64,000 nt of DNA from Bacteroidota bacterium (GCA_018267475.1 JAFDYI010000012.1:124001-188000), one strand, 5' to 3'; positions 18,144-26,766 are shown, numbered from the stretch's first letter. Numbers and translations: made by a program. Notes: a model not told the origin generated them from the letters alone.

Positions 18144-18151
18144 CAAAAATA
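18144..18151 (-). promoter_or_regulatory. -7 box TATTTTTG before the T9SS protein gene
   Basis: Perfect TAnnTTTG match on the minus strand, 23 nt before the ATG. It abuts the A-run that is the U-tail of the rplT terminator, so terminator and promoter are packed together. Confidence 0.55.
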
Positions 18152-18183
18152 AAAAAACCCTAAGTATAAAATACTCAGGGTTT
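18151..18183 (-). terminator. Terminator of the rpmI-rplT operon
   Basis: Read on the minus strand, the stem AAACCCTGAGTAT / ATACTTAGGGTTT (one mismatch, 3-nt loop) runs into T7. It lies about 35 nt beyond the rplT stop. Confidence 0.85.
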
Positions 18184-18216
18184 AAACTTTAACATTAAAA
18201 ACAGATTGTTGTTTGT

Positions 18217-18561
18217 CTATTTAATAGAATTTAACACTGCTTTGAAAGCTTCTGGATGATTTAGCGCCAAGTCGGCTAAAGCTTTGCGGTTTAATTGCAC
18301 ATTTTTTTCATGAATTTTGTGCATAAACTGCGAGTAGCTCATACCGTTTTCGCGGGCGGCAGCGTTAATACGCTGAATCCACAAAGCGCGCATATTGCGT
18401 TTTTTGTTTTTACGATCGCGATAAGCGTAGGTTAACCCTTTTTCCCAAACGTTTTTGGCTATAGTCCAAATGTTTTTGCGGGCGCCCCAATACCCTTTGG
18501 TTAATTTAAGGACTTTTTTTCTGCGTGCTCTACTGGCAACATGATTGACTGAACGTGGCAT
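18217..18561 (-). CDS. rplT: 50S ribosomal protein L20
   Basis: A 114-residue L20, an early-assembly 23S rRNA-binding protein. The N-terminus [16 protein letters not shown] and [22 protein letters not shown] are diagnostic. It follows rpmI after an unusually long 126-nt spacer (18562-18687). In other bacteria L20 represses its own operon by binding a structured mRNA region, so that spacer is a reasonable candidate for such a site, but I cannot demonstrate a fold by eye. infC, the usual first gene of this operon, is absent. Confidence 0.97.
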   Translation of the reverse strand: MPRSVNHVASRARRKKVLKLTKGYWGARKNIWTIAKNVWEKGLTYAYRDRKNKKRNMRALWIQRINAAARENGMSYSQFMHKIHEKNVQLNRKALADLALNHPEAFKAVLNSIK

Positions 18562-18687
18562 TTTCTTTTTTTAATTTGTTTTTAGATGATTTAGTGTTTG
18601 CTCACACGGCAAATCTTGTTACTAAACATCGGTTTTACAATTGATTTTTACCTCTGGCTTACTATTCGTGTTCGGCTTTTAAAAAAA

Positions 18688-18888
18688 TTATTTTCCAAGG
18701 GTAAGCAAAAACTTAATGTTTCCTAAGTCTGCTTTGTCCACCAAGCCGTTACCGCGCAGGGCGCGTTTGCGGTCTTTTTCTTTCTTGGTTAATATATGTC
18801 TTTTAAAAGCGTACTTGCGTTTAATTTTTCCAGACCCGGTTACTGAAAATCGCTTTTTAGCTCCGGAGTTTGTTTTCATTTTTGGCAT
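18688..18888 (-). CDS. rpmI: 50S ribosomal protein L35
   Basis: A 66-residue L35 ([14 protein letters not shown]..., FKRHILTKK). I take the ATG at 18888 because it gives the universal L35 N-terminus. An upstream in-frame ATG at 18912 would place the start inside the -7 box at 18910-18917. First gene of a two-gene ribosomal operon that is divergent from rfbA. Confidence 0.96.
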   Translation of the reverse strand: MPKMKTNSGAKKRFSVTGSGKIKRKYAFKRHILTKKEKDRKRALRGNGLVDKADLGNIKFLLTLGK

Positions 18889-18909
18889 GACGTCTTTTTT
18901 TAAGGGCGA

Positions 18910-18917
18910 CAAATATA
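18910..18917 (-). promoter_or_regulatory. -7 box TATATTTG before rpmI
   Basis: Perfect TAnnTTTG on the minus strand, 21 nt before the rpmI ATG. A TTTG at 18934-18937 (16-nt spacer) could be the -33 element, slightly close. The 11 nt AGGGCGACAAA here also occur at the promoter of the T9SS protein gene (18137-18147). Confidence 0.65.
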
Positions 18918-18961
18918 CAACAATTTTCTATATCAAAAAAAATTTTTACCCGTTTGCTGAT

Positions 18962-18992
18962 TTTGCCTTACATTCGCTCCATAATACTTCTG
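18962..18992 (+). promoter_or_regulatory. Promoter of rfbA: TTTG-N19-TACTTCTG
   Basis: A -33 TTTG (18962-18965), exactly 19 nt, then TACTTCTG (18985-18992; one mismatch to TAnnTTTG). The start site would be near 18999, leaving about 6 nt before the ATG at 19005. Confidence 0.6.
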
Positions 18993-19004
18993 TTTTAGCA
19001 AAAT

Positions 19005-19859
19005 ATGAAAGGAATAATTTTAGCCGGAGGCTCGGGTACACGCTTGCACCCTCTTACCTTAGCCATGAGCAAGCAAATGATGCCCGTGTATGATAAGCCT
19101 ATGATTTACTACCCGCTGTCTATACTTATGATGGCCGGTATAAAAGAGGTGCTTATTATTTCTACCCCAGCCGATTTGCCCCATTTTGAACGCCTTTTGG
19201 GCGATGGCTTGCGCTTGGGTTGTCGTTTTTCGTATGCGGTACAAGAAGTACCAAACGGTTTAGCGCAAGCCTTTGTTATAGGCGAAAAATTTATAGGAAA
19301 CGATAGCGTGGCCTTGGTGCTTGGCGATAACATCTTTCATGGGCAAGGGCTTGGACGCCAATTGCAAACTTGCAAAAACCCGCAGGGCGGCATTGTGTTT
19401 GCCTACCATGTAAGCGATCCCGAACGTTATGGAGTAGTTGATTTTGATGCGCAAAACCGCGTACTTTCTATTGAAGAAAAACCCGCAAAACCCAAATCAA
19501 ATTATGCGGTGCCGGGCTTGTATTTTTACGACAACAGCGTAGTGCCCATAGCCAAAAACCTAAAGCCCAGCGCCCGCGGCGAATACGAGATTACCGATGT
19601 AAACAAGCAATACTTAGAACAAAAAAAACTGGAAGTACGTATTTTAGATAGAGGCACCGCTTGGCTAGATACCGGAACCTTTGCATCGCTTATGCAAGCC
19701 GGACAATTTGTGCAGGTAATAGAAGAGCGGCAAGGTTTAAAAATTGGCTGCATAGAAGAAATTGCTTTTAATATGGGATATATAAACCGCGAACAACTGC
19801 ACCTCATCGCACAGCCCCTAGTAAAAAGCGGCTATGGAAACTACCTTCTTAAACTATAA
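19005..19859 (+). CDS. rfbA: Glucose-1-phosphate thymidylyltransferase
   Basis: A 284-residue nucleotidyltransferase that makes dTDP-glucose from dTTP and glucose-1-phosphate, the entry to dTDP-rhamnose and other deoxysugars. The N-terminal [11 protein letters not shown] loop, the [17 protein letters not shown] segment, LGDNIFHG and [20 protein letters not shown] are the RmlA hallmarks. rfbB, rfbC and rfbD are not adjacent; an RmlD-like reductase gene is 36 kb away at 54905. It heads a three-gene plus-strand unit with the Cdd1-like gene and a polyprenyl synthase. Confidence 0.95.
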   Translation: MKGIILAGGSGTRLHPLTLAMSKQMMPVYDKPMIYYPLSILMMAGIKEVLIISTPADLPHFERLLGDGLRLGCRFSYAVQEVPNGLAQAFVIGEKFIGNDSVALVLGDNIFHGQGLGRQLQTCKNPQGGIVFAYHVSDPERYGVVDFDAQNRVLSIEEKPAKPKSNYAVPGLYFYDNSVVPIAKNLKPSARGEYEITDVNKQYLEQKKLEVRILDRGTAWLDTGTFASLMQAGQFVQVIEERQGLKIGCIEEIAFNMGYINREQLHLIAQPLVKSGYGNYLLKL

Positions 19860-19865
19860 CACCTT

Positions 19866-20150
19866 GTGAGTACTGCCAGCGAAAAAAACAAAACGCAAGC
19901 CATTAAAGAGCTGATGCAAATTCCGGGGGTGGGTAAATCCATTGCAGCCGATTTGTATCATATAAATATAAAAAACGTGAAGGCACTCCAAAACCGGTCG
20001 CCCGAAGAATTATACCACCTTTCTAATCAATATGCCGGGGTAGTTCAAGATAGGTGTTTGCTTTATACTTTTAGGTGCGCGGTATATTTTGCATCTAACC
20101 AAAAGCATGAAGCCGAAAAATTAAAATGGTGGAACTGGAAAGACAAATAA
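19866..20150 (+). CDS. Helix-hairpin-helix protein, Cdd1-like
   Basis: A 94-residue protein matching the small Cdd1 (pathogenicity-locus) family as I know it: an HhH-type element LMQIPGVGKSIAADLYHI (about residues 17-34), then PEELYHLSNQYAG, DRCLLYTFRCAVYFA and the family ending LKWWNWKD. HhH elements usually bind DNA non-specifically, but the role of this family is not known. The start is GTG, 6 nt after rfbA. It ends 2 nt before the polyprenyl synthase start, so it is co-translated with a sugar and a lipid gene to which it has no obvious link. Confidence 0.82.
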   Translation: MSTASEKNKTQAIKELMQIPGVGKSIAADLYHINIKNVKALQNRSPEELYHLSNQYAGVVQDRCLLYTFRCAVYFASNQKHEAEKLKWWNWKDK

Positions 20151-20152
20151 AT

Positions 20153-21139
20153 ATGAGCCAGCACCCATATAAAATATTTTCTGCCGAGTTTGATGCCTAT
20201 TTACAACAAGCCATCTCTCAACTTCCTGCCAGTCCGAAAAACGTGTATGAGCCTTTAAGCTATTTTTTAGCTTTAGGGGGCAAGCGCATACGACCTCTAC
20301 TGGTTTTAATAGCAGCCGATTTTTTTAACAGCAACACTCAAGAAGTGCTTCCCGCAGCGGCAGCTATAGAGCTGTTTCATAATTTTTCTTTGATACACGA
20401 TGATATTATGGATAATGCCCCCTTGCGGCGCAACCAAGCTACAATACACGAAAAATGGAATAGAGATACCGCCATTCTTAGTGGCGATGTATTGTTTGTA
20501 AAAGCCTATCAGCAATTGGCGCTATTACCTGCCAACAGCGCCCCGGCTATCTATGAGTTGTTTTCAAAAACAGCTATTGAGGTATGCGAAGGGCAACAAC
20601 TGGATATGGATTTTGAAACCCAAGCCGTTGTTTCTATTGATGAATATATTAAGATGATTCGTTTAAAAACGGCAGTAGTGCTTGCCGGGAGCCTTAAAAT
20701 GGGCGCTCTGTGCGCACAAGCATCTAAAGCCGATAGCGAATATATATATCAGGTAGGAGAAAAATTAGGCATTGCCTTTCAGCTAACCGACGATTATTTA
20801 GATGTATTTGGCAAGCCCGAGCAAGTAGGTAAGCAAACAGGCGGCGATATCATTGCCCGTAAAAAAACATGGCTTTGGCTAAAAGCACTAGAGCGGGCCA
20901 ACCCACAACAAAAACAACAACTACAAGAATTGTTTTTAAATACAAATATAAAAAACGCAGATAAAGTACACGCGGTTACAAAAATTTATAGCGACCTAAA
21001 CTTACCCTACTTTTTAAACCAGGAAATAGAAAATTATTACCAAGAAGCCCTTTCTTTATTGCAAAAAACAAGTACCCAAAAAGATAAAGCGGCCACTTTT
21101 GCGGCCTTTGCAAAAAGCCTCATGGTGCGAGACAACTAA
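20153..21139 (+). CDS. trans-Polyprenyl diphosphate synthase (IspA/IspB type)
   Basis: A 328-residue prenyl chain-elongating enzyme. The signature GGKRIRPLLVLIAAD, the first aspartate-rich motif in LIHDDIMDNAPLRR and the second in FQLTDDYLDVFG are all intact, so it should be active. Product length (FPP, GGPP or octaprenyl) cannot be told by eye. A GTG-like upstream extension (from 20126) overlaps the previous gene; the ATG at 20153 is preferred. It could supply menaquinone or carotenoid side chains. It is tail to tail with recA across a 316-nt gap. Confidence 0.92.
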   Translation: MSQHPYKIFSAEFDAYLQQAISQLPASPKNVYEPLSYFLALGGKRIRPLLVLIAADFFNSNTQEVLPAAAAIELFHNFSLIHDDIMDNAPLRRNQATIHEKWNRDTAILSGDVLFVKAYQQLALLPANSAPAIYELFSKTAIEVCEGQQLDMDFETQAVVSIDEYIKMIRLKTAVVLAGSLKMGALCAQASKADSEYIYQVGEKLGIAFQLTDDYLDVFGKPEQVGKQTGGDIIARKKTWLWLKALERANPQQKQQLQELFLNTNIKNADKVHAVTKIYSDLNLPYFLNQEIENYYQEALSLLQKTSTQKDKAATFAAFAKSLMVRDN

Positions 21140-21455
21140 AAAAGAATTACGTGTAAAAAACACAGGGTAAGCCCCCCTTAAAAAGATGGCTCAAAAGTAG
21201 GAATTTTGGCTGTATTTTCAGAATATGAAAATAAAGCATAGACAAAAGAACTCATATTACACCTCCCTTTCATAAGGCTTTGCCCGTCTTTCCTTTGTTT
21301 GAATATCAATCCGACCTTTTTGTTTAAACTCGGCATTCCGTGCGCTATTAACAAACGATTCTATGTCCGTAGTTTTTACTTTTTTGTTGCGCAAACTACC
21401 CGCAGCGCTTGCTGATAGCGTTGCTATTTTTATTTTTGCTTACACTCGTATTCCC
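21140..21455 (-). other. 316-nt gap with two short open frames of uncertain nature
   Basis: The gap between the prenyl synthase and recA holds two back-to-back minus-strand frames. One runs 21394-21257 from a TTG (45 residues; TTDIESFVNSARNAEF, then GRIDIQTKERRAKPYEREV). It reads like a genuine charged protein tail, and the frame stays open up to the end of recA. The second runs 21255-21178 (25 residues, MSSFVYALFSYSENTAK...). Neither has a promoter box, and I recognise neither. They could be a decayed gene or a dispersed repeat. No terminator stem is evident. Confidence 0.35.
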
Positions 21456-22508
21456 TTAGGCTTCGTAGGCAGGCTCTGCCTTATCTTGGCTTACCAAGTT
21501 TTCTTTTATACGGCGTTCTACTTCGGCTGCCAACTCCGGGTTGTCAAAGAAAAGTTGTTTTACCGCATCGCGTCCTTGCCCCAACTTGGTATCGCCGTAG
21601 CTAAACCACGATCCGCTTTTTTTAATAACATTTAGTTCTACGCCCAAATCAATTATTTCACCTGTTTTACTAATGCCCTCTCCAAAAATAATATCAAACT
21701 CCGATTGACGGAAAGGAGGGGCTACTTTGTTTTTAATCACTTTTACGCGTGCGCGGTTACCCACCACATTTTCGCCATCTTTTAGTTGCCCTATGCGGCG
21801 AATATCCAAACGTACAGAAGCATAGAATTTAAGCGCATTTCCGCCGGTAGTCGTTTCGGGATTTCCAAACATAACGCCAATTTTTTCGCGTAACTGGTTA
21901 ATAAAGATAACACAACAATTGGTTTTGCTTATGGTGCTGGTTAATTTTCGCAAAGCTTGGCTCATCAATCGGGCGTGTAAGCCCATTTTACTGTCGCCCA
22001 TTTCGCCTTCTATTTCTGCTTTTGGGGTAAGCGCGGCTACGGAGTCGATCACAATTAAATCAATAGCGCCCGAGCTAATTAAGTTTTCCGTAATTTCTAA
22101 AGCTTGTTCTCCGTTATCGGGTTGAGAAATTAAAAGTCCTTCGGTATCTACTCCTAGTTTTTCGGCATAAAAACGGTCAAAAGCATGCTCGGCATCAATA
22201 AAGGCGGCAATACCACCGCTTTTTTGCACATTAGCAATAGCGTGAATGGTAAGTGTGGTTTTTCCGGAAGACTCAGGCCCGTATATCTCAACAATACGTC
22301 CTTTAGGAAAACCGCCTACGCCCAAGGCTATATCCAAACCTACCGAACCGGTGCTGATAACCTCCATGGCTTCGGTTTGGGTATCTCCTAATTTCATTAC
22401 GGTTCCTTTTCCGTATGTTTTTTCTAATTTATCTAGGGTAAGTTGTAGTGCTTTTAGCTTCTCTACATTCGCCTTTTTGTCGTTGGTTTCTTCGGTTTTT
22501 TTAGCCAT
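21456..22508 (-). CDS. recA: Recombinase RecA
   Basis: A 350-residue RecA, the strand-exchange ATPase of homologous recombination and SOS co-protease. Walker A GPESSGKT is at residues 77-84; Walker [12 protein letters not shown], loop L1/L2 residues ([34 protein letters not shown]) and the KVVKNK-like [11 protein letters not shown] are present. The ATG at 22508 is preferred to one 7 codons upstream, since the -7 box at 22529-22536 would overlap a start at 22529. Single gene; no LexA-box-like palindrome was noticed upstream. Confidence 0.97.
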   Translation of the reverse strand: MAKKTEETNDKKANVEKLKALQLTLDKLEKTYGKGTVMKLGDTQTEAMEVISTGSVGLDIALGVGGFPKGRIVEIYGPESSGKTTLTIHAIANVQKSGGIAAFIDAEHAFDRFYAEKLGVDTEGLLISQPDNGEQALEITENLISSGAIDLIVIDSVAALTPKAEIEGEMGDSKMGLHARLMSQALRKLTSTISKTNCCVIFINQLREKIGVMFGNPETTTGGNALKFYASVRLDIRRIGQLKDGENVVGNRARVKVIKNKVAPPFRQSEFDIIFGEGISKTGEIIDLGVELNVIKKSGSWFSYGDTKLGQGRDAVKQLFFDNPELAAEVERRIKENLVSQDKAEPAYEA

Positions 22509-22528
22509 GATTTTTGTTTTTGATGGCA

Positions 22529-22536
22529 CAAAGATA
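22529..22536 (-). promoter_or_regulatory. -7 box TATCTTTG before recA
   Basis: Perfect TAnnTTTG match on the minus strand, 20 nt before the recA ATG. No TTTG is found at the expected -33 distance. Confidence 0.58.
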
Positions 22537-22645
22537 CGGTATAAAAACGAATTTAGCTAATTTTTTTATTAACAAAACTCGTTTTTTAGCTAAAATTTTT
22601 AGCAATCCTTGATTTTACTAGGCTTTTAGGGGTGTAAAAACCTCG

Positions 22646-23701
22646 TTATTTGTCGTGTTCTTTCAAAAAAATAGAATATACCGAGAAATGGTCGCTGTAG
22701 CCATTGGTGTAAGTGCCGCCCGAGTGGGTGCGGAGCGGATAGCCTTTGTATTTACCTTCGGTTTCTTTTACAAAAGAGGAGTCAAAAATATGCGAAGAAT
22801 AGAAGTTAAGGGTTTTGTAATTTCCTTGTACCAAGGCGGGCGTCATAATTTGTTGGTCAAATAAATTCCAGCTATCGTTATAGGCTAAGGTGCCTATCCC
22901 TCTTTTAAAATACGTTTCCATAGCATTAAACATGGTGCCGTTTTTTACATCTTTAGCTTTGGCAACGGTGTTCAGGGTTTTTACGCTTTTGTCGGTGGGG
23001 TCGTCGTTCAAATCGCCCATTAAAATAATTTTTGCTTGGGCATTAATAGTCAATAAAGAATCTATAATTTTTTGCGCCACCTTGGCCGCGGCAATACGAT
23101 TTACCTCACTTATCGTGCCTCCGCGACGCGAGGGCCAATGGCAAATAATAAAATGAAAATCTTCGCCCAACAGCTTGCCGTTTACTAGCAGTTCGTCGCG
23201 GGTAGGATAGGTGTTATCGGTTACTAGCTTTACCGTATGAGCCGACATAGAAGTAAGCGAAAAATATTTTGGGTTGTACAACATAGCTACATCTACTCCG
23301 CGGCGGTCGGGGCCTTCTATGTGGGCTATTTTATATTTGCGTGATTTTAATTTCGGGGTGTTAGCCAAATCTTGCAACACGGTTTTGTTTTCTATTTCGC
23401 ATACACCCAACACAGCCAAGCCATCGGGCGTGCTTTCGGTGCCCATCATCGATATAACGGTGCTAAGATGCTCTAACTTGTTTTTATATTTCATGGTGCC
23501 CCAGGCATAAGTGCCATCAGGCAAAAACTCTTCGTCGTTTTTTAAAGGGTCGTTTAGGGTGTCGTAAAAGTTTTCTACATTCCAAAAGCCGATGGCTACC
23601 GGCGTATATTGTTTGTTTTTATCTAACGAAAATTCTTGCCCATAACTCTCAAAAAAACAAGCGCTTAGGCATAAAATAAGAAAAAAGACCTTGATATTCA
23701 T
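22646..23701 (-). CDS. Secreted endonuclease/exonuclease/phosphatase-family protein
   Basis: A 351-residue exported EEP-fold hydrolase. Signal peptide MNIKVFFLILCLSACFFESYG (its internal Cys could also be a lipobox, SAC). The EEP motifs follow in order: GFWNVENFYDT, VLGVCEIENKTVLQDL (catalytic Glu), FIICHWPSRRGG, LMGDLNDDPTDKS and a C-terminal SDHFSVYS (catalytic Asp-His). It could act on nucleic acid, phosphoinositides or other phosphodiesters outside the cytoplasm. I choose the ATG at 23701 because the -7 box ends 6 nt before it and would overlap the ATG at 23710. Confidence 0.88.
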   Translation of the reverse strand: MNIKVFFLILCLSACFFESYGQEFSLDKNKQYTPVAIGFWNVENFYDTLNDPLKNDEEFLPDGTYAWGTMKYKNKLEHLSTVISMMGTESTPDGLAVLGVCEIENKTVLQDLANTPKLKSRKYKIAHIEGPDRRGVDVAMLYNPKYFSLTSMSAHTVKLVTDNTYPTRDELLVNGKLLGEDFHFIICHWPSRRGGTISEVNRIAAAKVAQKIIDSLLTINAQAKIILMGDLNDDPTDKSVKTLNTVAKAKDVKNGTMFNAMETYFKRGIGTLAYNDSWNLFDQQIMTPALVQGNYKTLNFYSSHIFDSSFVKETEGKYKGYPLRTHSGGTYTNGYSDHFSVYSIFLKEHDK

Positions 23702-23707
23702 ATCAAG

Positions 23708-23715
23708 CAAAAATA
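23708..23715 (-). promoter_or_regulatory. -7 box TATTTTTG abutting the EEP gene start
   Basis: Perfect TAnnTTTG match on the minus strand only 6 nt before the ATG at 23701. Transcription would start at or within a few bases of the start codon, so the mRNA is probably leaderless. Confidence 0.55.
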
Positions 23716-23747
23716 CATTTTCTTTTTTTAATGCTATGTTATTTCAT

Positions 23748-23778
23748 AAAAAAACCCCACTTAACGAAGTGGGGGTTT
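23748..23778 (-). terminator. Terminator after the His-rich gene
   Basis: Stem AAACCCCACTT / AAGTGGGGTTT with one bulged G and a 4-nt loop. On the minus strand it runs into T7; on the plus strand a T7 tract also follows, so it could work both ways. Confidence 0.85.
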
Positions 23779-23785
23779 CCTTTTT

Positions 23786-23986
23786 TTAGTGATTGTGATG
23801 CTGGGCATGATGCTTGGCCGCTTCATGCTTGTGGTGCTCGGCCTGCACGTGATGTCCGTGGGCAATGTGAGCGTGATGAGCCGCTTTTTCGTGCTCGCCG
23901 GCTTTGTGATGTTCGTGTGCTTTTTTGTGATGGTGAGCTGCTTTCTCGTAATGATGAGCTGCCTCCTCGTGATGATTGTGTTTCAT
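23786..23986 (-). CDS. Small histidine-rich protein
   Basis: A 66-residue protein with 26 His (about 39 per cent), plus many Ala, Lys and Glu. His pairs recur in a helical rhythm (HHYEKAAHHHKKAHEHHKAG), compatible with one or two amphipathic helices lined with His, so binding of Ni, Zn, Cu or Co is likely. It has no signal peptide and no Cys, so it is probably cytoplasmic. A perfect promoter box and a strong terminator flank it, making it an independent gene rather than a chance frame. I believe similar short His/Ala/Lys proteins occur in other bacteria, but no function is established. Confidence 0.75.
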   Translation of the reverse strand: MKHNHHEEAAHHYEKAAHHHKKAHEHHKAGEHEKAAHHAHIAHGHHVQAEHHKHEAAKHHAQHHNH

Positions 23987-24012
23987 TTTATTTGTGTTTT
24001 AAAGTTATGAAG

Positions 24013-24020
24013 CAAAGGTA
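24013..24020 (-). promoter_or_regulatory. -7 box TACCTTTG before the His-rich gene
   Basis: Perfect TAnnTTTG on the minus strand, 26 nt before the ATG. A TTTG on that strand at 24036-24039 gives a short 15-nt spacer. Confidence 0.58.
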
Positions 24021-24215
24021 CCGCTCCCTTACCGACAAAAATAAAACGCGCTGTTAAATAAATATAATACGGCTGTTAAATAACAGTACTTAACAATAAA
24101 GCATCTGAAATGAAAAAATATTTAACACGCAATATAGCTTTACATAGAGGTTGTTTTTCCTTTTCTCTATTTGTAAAAATCAAAAAACAATTCTTTTTTT
24201 ATAAAAAAGTACTTT

Positions 24216-24250
24216 TTTGCAAAAAGAAACGCGTATTTTTCTTATTTTTG
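24216..24250 (+). promoter_or_regulatory. Promoter of the lpx operon: TTTG-N23-TATTTTTG
   Basis: -33 TTTG at 24216-24219 and -7 box TATTTTTG at 24243-24250. It lies inside the longest open frame of lpxD and therefore fixes the lpxD start at 24265/24268. Confidence 0.6.
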
Positions 24251-24267
24251 GGATTTTGATATTTATG

Positions 24268-25296
24268 ATGAATTTTTCTGCTACGCAGATAGCCAACCTA
24301 CTAAACGGCCTTGTTGAAGGAAACGCCGAAGCTACCGTTAATAACCTATCAAAAATAGAGGAGGGTAAGCCTCAAACGCTTTCATTTTTAGCAAACACCA
24401 AGTACCTGCCCCACCTATATACTACCGATGCCTCTATTGTTATTATAGACAAAAACCTTGTTTTAGAAAAGCCTGTAAAAACTACCTGCACCCTCATTAG
24501 GGTAGATGATGCGTACGGCTGTTTTGCTAAACTACTGGAGCTATACAATCAAGTAAAAAACAATAAAAAAGGAATAGAACAACCCAGCCACATAGCAGCC
24601 TCTGCTAAAGTAGGAACCGATGTTTATATAGGCGCCTTTGCCTACATAGGAGAGAATACCGTGTTGGGCAACAATGTAAAAATATACCCGCATGCCTTTA
24701 TTGGCGACAACGTAAAAATAAACGATAACACTACTATTTTTTCGGGAGTTAAAATTTATAGCGATTGTGTAGTGGGCGCCCATTGCACCCTGCACTCGGG
24801 CTGCATCATTGGTGCCGACGGCTTTGGCTTTGCGCCCAACAGTCAAAACAATTACCAAAAAGTACCGCAAATAGGCAATGTAGTGATAGAAGATTTTGTA
24901 GAAATAGGGGCCAACACTACTATTGATAGAGCTACGCTGGGCTCTACCCTTATTCGCAAAGGCGTAAAACTAGATAACCTGATACAAATTGCCCACAATG
25001 TAGAGATAGGCGAAAACACCGTAATAGCCTCGCAAAGCGGCGTAGCCGGCTCCACCAAAATAGGAAAAAACTGCATGATAGCCGGGCAGGTAGGCATTAT
25101 AGGCCACCTAAAAATAGCCGACGGGGTAAAAATAGCGGCTCAATCGGGTATTGGCCATAGCATCGAAAAAGAAAATGAAGTAGTGCAAGGCTCTCCGGCC
25201 TTTGCGCATGGCGAATATACCCGAAGCTACGTGCTGTTTAAAAATTTACCCAAGCTAAACAAACAAATCAACGAACTAGAAAAAAAAATAAAATAA
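24268..25296 (+). CDS. lpxD: UDP-3-O-acylglucosamine N-acyltransferase
   Basis: A 342-residue LpxD that adds the N-linked acyl chain in lipid A synthesis. The N-terminal uridine-binding domain (about residues 1-100) is followed by a left-handed beta-helix of hexapeptide repeats and a C-terminal helix ([12 protein letters not shown]). The catalytic His lies in [14 protein letters not shown]. The frame is open further upstream, but the family N-terminus [10 protein letters not shown] and the internal promoter point to the ATG at 24268 (or the adjacent one at 24265). It is first in lpxD-lpxC/fabZ-lpxA. Confidence 0.95.
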   Translation: MNFSATQIANLLNGLVEGNAEATVNNLSKIEEGKPQTLSFLANTKYLPHLYTTDASIVIIDKNLVLEKPVKTTCTLIRVDDAYGCFAKLLELYNQVKNNKKGIEQPSHIAASAKVGTDVYIGAFAYIGENTVLGNNVKIYPHAFIGDNVKINDNTTIFSGVKIYSDCVVGAHCTLHSGCIIGADGFGFAPNSQNNYQKVPQIGNVVIEDFVEIGANTTIDRATLGSTLIRKGVKLDNLIQIAHNVEIGENTVIASQSGVAGSTKIGKNCMIAGQVGIIGHLKIADGVKIAAQSGIGHSIEKENEVVQGSPAFAHGEYTRSYVLFKNLPKLNKQINELEKKIK

Positions 25297-25313
25297 CAAC
25301 CGATATATCAAAT

Positions 25314-26747
25314 ATGAGTGAAAAACAATGCACGATAAAAAAAGCCGTTTCTCTTACCGGCGTAGGCCTTCATACCGGTAAAAAAGTAACCCTTACTTTT
25401 AACCCCGCTCCCGAAAACCATTGGTATAAATTTCAACGCATAGATTTAGAAGGACAACCCATTATTGAAGCCGATGCTGATTTGGTGGTAGATACCTCGC
25501 GCGGCACGGTGCTTGAAAAAAACGGCGCACGCGTTCACACCATCGAGCACGTACTGGCTGCCCTACGCGGATTGGAAATTGACAATTGCCTTATTCAAGT
25601 AGATGGCCCCGAAATGCCTATTATGGACGGATCTTCTATAAAATTTATAGAAGCGCTGGAGTTGGCAGAAAGGGTAGAGCAAAACGCCCCACGAGAATAT
25701 TTTGTATTAAAAAACAACCTCACTTACGAAGATACCGAAAAAAACGTAGAGATGCTTGCCGTGCCGCAAGAAACCTTTCGCACCACGGTAATGGTAGATT
25801 ACAACAGCGATATTTTAGGAACCCAACACGCCAGCATCTATGCCCTGTCTGAATTTAAAAAAGAAGTAGCCAACTGCCGTACCTTCGTTTTTTTGCATGA
25901 GTTAGAAATGCTGCTGCAACACAACCTCATAAAAGGCGGCGATTTGGATAACGCTATTGTACTGGTGGATAAAGAACTTCCAAAAGAAAAATTAGACCAT
26001 CTGCGCAAAGTATTTCACAAAGAAAAAGACCATATTGATGTAAAAAGAGGCGTATTAAACAATACCAAACTACACCACTACAACGAACCCGCCCGCCATA
26101 AATTACTAGACATTGTGGGCGACCTAGCTCTGGTAGGCAAGCCTATGAAAGTACATATATTAGCTGCGCGCCCCGGACATGCAGGAAATGTAGCCTTTGC
26201 AAAAAAAATAAAAGAGCTTATTAAAAAAGAAAAAAAAGAAGGAAACATCCCTCAGTACGACACCAGCGCCCCCGCCTTATACAACACGGTAGATATTATG
26301 AAAATACTACCGCACCGCTATCCTTTTTTACTGGTAGATAAGATTTTAGAACTTACGCCCCAATATGTAGTGGGGGTAAAAAATGTAACCTACAACGAGT
26401 TTTGGTGCCAAGGGCATTTTCCTGACGAGCCCATTATGCCGGGCGTTTTAATTATAGAAGCTTTAGCACAAACAGGGGGTGTACTATGCTTAAAAACCGT
26501 ACCCGACCCCGAAAATTATCAAACCTACTTTGTAAAAATAGAAAGCGCTAAGTTTAAAAACAAAGTAACCCCGGGCGATACGGTTGTTTTTAAAATGGAA
26601 CTAGCAGAGCCCATTCGTAGAGGGTTATGCCACATGAAAGGTACTGCCTATGTAGGTAATAAAATAGCAGCGGAAGCCGACATGATGGCGCAAATTGTAA
26701 AAGTAAGGGGCTTAGAAAAAAAAGTAATGGAAACCCAAAACGCCTAA
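25314..26747 (+). CDS. lpxC/fabZ: Bifunctional LpxC/FabZ
   Basis: A 477-residue fusion. Residues about 1-310 are LpxC, the zinc deacetylase that commits to lipid A: HTIEHVLAALRGL, IQVDGPEMPIMDGSS and the HKILDIVGDL-like RHKLLDIVGDLAL, with the HAARPGHAGN His. Residues about 325-470 are FabZ, a 3-hydroxyacyl-ACP dehydratase: LPHRYPFLLVDK (catalytic His), GHFPDEPIMPGVLIIEALAQ (catalytic Glu). The fusion is a known Bacteroidota trait and links use of hydroxyacyl chains for lipid A to fatty acid synthesis. Confidence 0.96.
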   Translation: MSEKQCTIKKAVSLTGVGLHTGKKVTLTFNPAPENHWYKFQRIDLEGQPIIEADADLVVDTSRGTVLEKNGARVHTIEHVLAALRGLEIDNCLIQVDGPEMPIMDGSSIKFIEALELAERVEQNAPREYFVLKNNLTYEDTEKNVEMLAVPQETFRTTVMVDYNSDILGTQHASIYALSEFKKEVANCRTFVFLHELEMLLQHNLIKGGDLDNAIVLVDKELPKEKLDHLRKVFHKEKDHIDVKRGVLNNTKLHHYNEPARHKLLDIVGDLALVGKPMKVHILAARPGHAGNVAFAKKIKELIKKEKKEGNIPQYDTSAPALYNTVDIMKILPHRYPFLLVDKILELTPQYVVGVKNVTYNEFWCQGHFPDEPIMPGVLIIEALAQTGGVLCLKTVPDPENYQTYFVKIESAKFKNKVTPGDTVVFKMELAEPIRRGLCHMKGTAYVGNKIAAEADMMAQIVKVRGLEKKVMETQNA

Positions 26748-26766
26748 CCTCAGTTATACCAAAAGC

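Noticed and set aside
24110-24259. 49-residue plus-strand frame upstream of lpxD
   Set aside because: Low-complexity Lys/Phe-rich sequence; it covers the lpx promoter elements and has no expression signal of its own.
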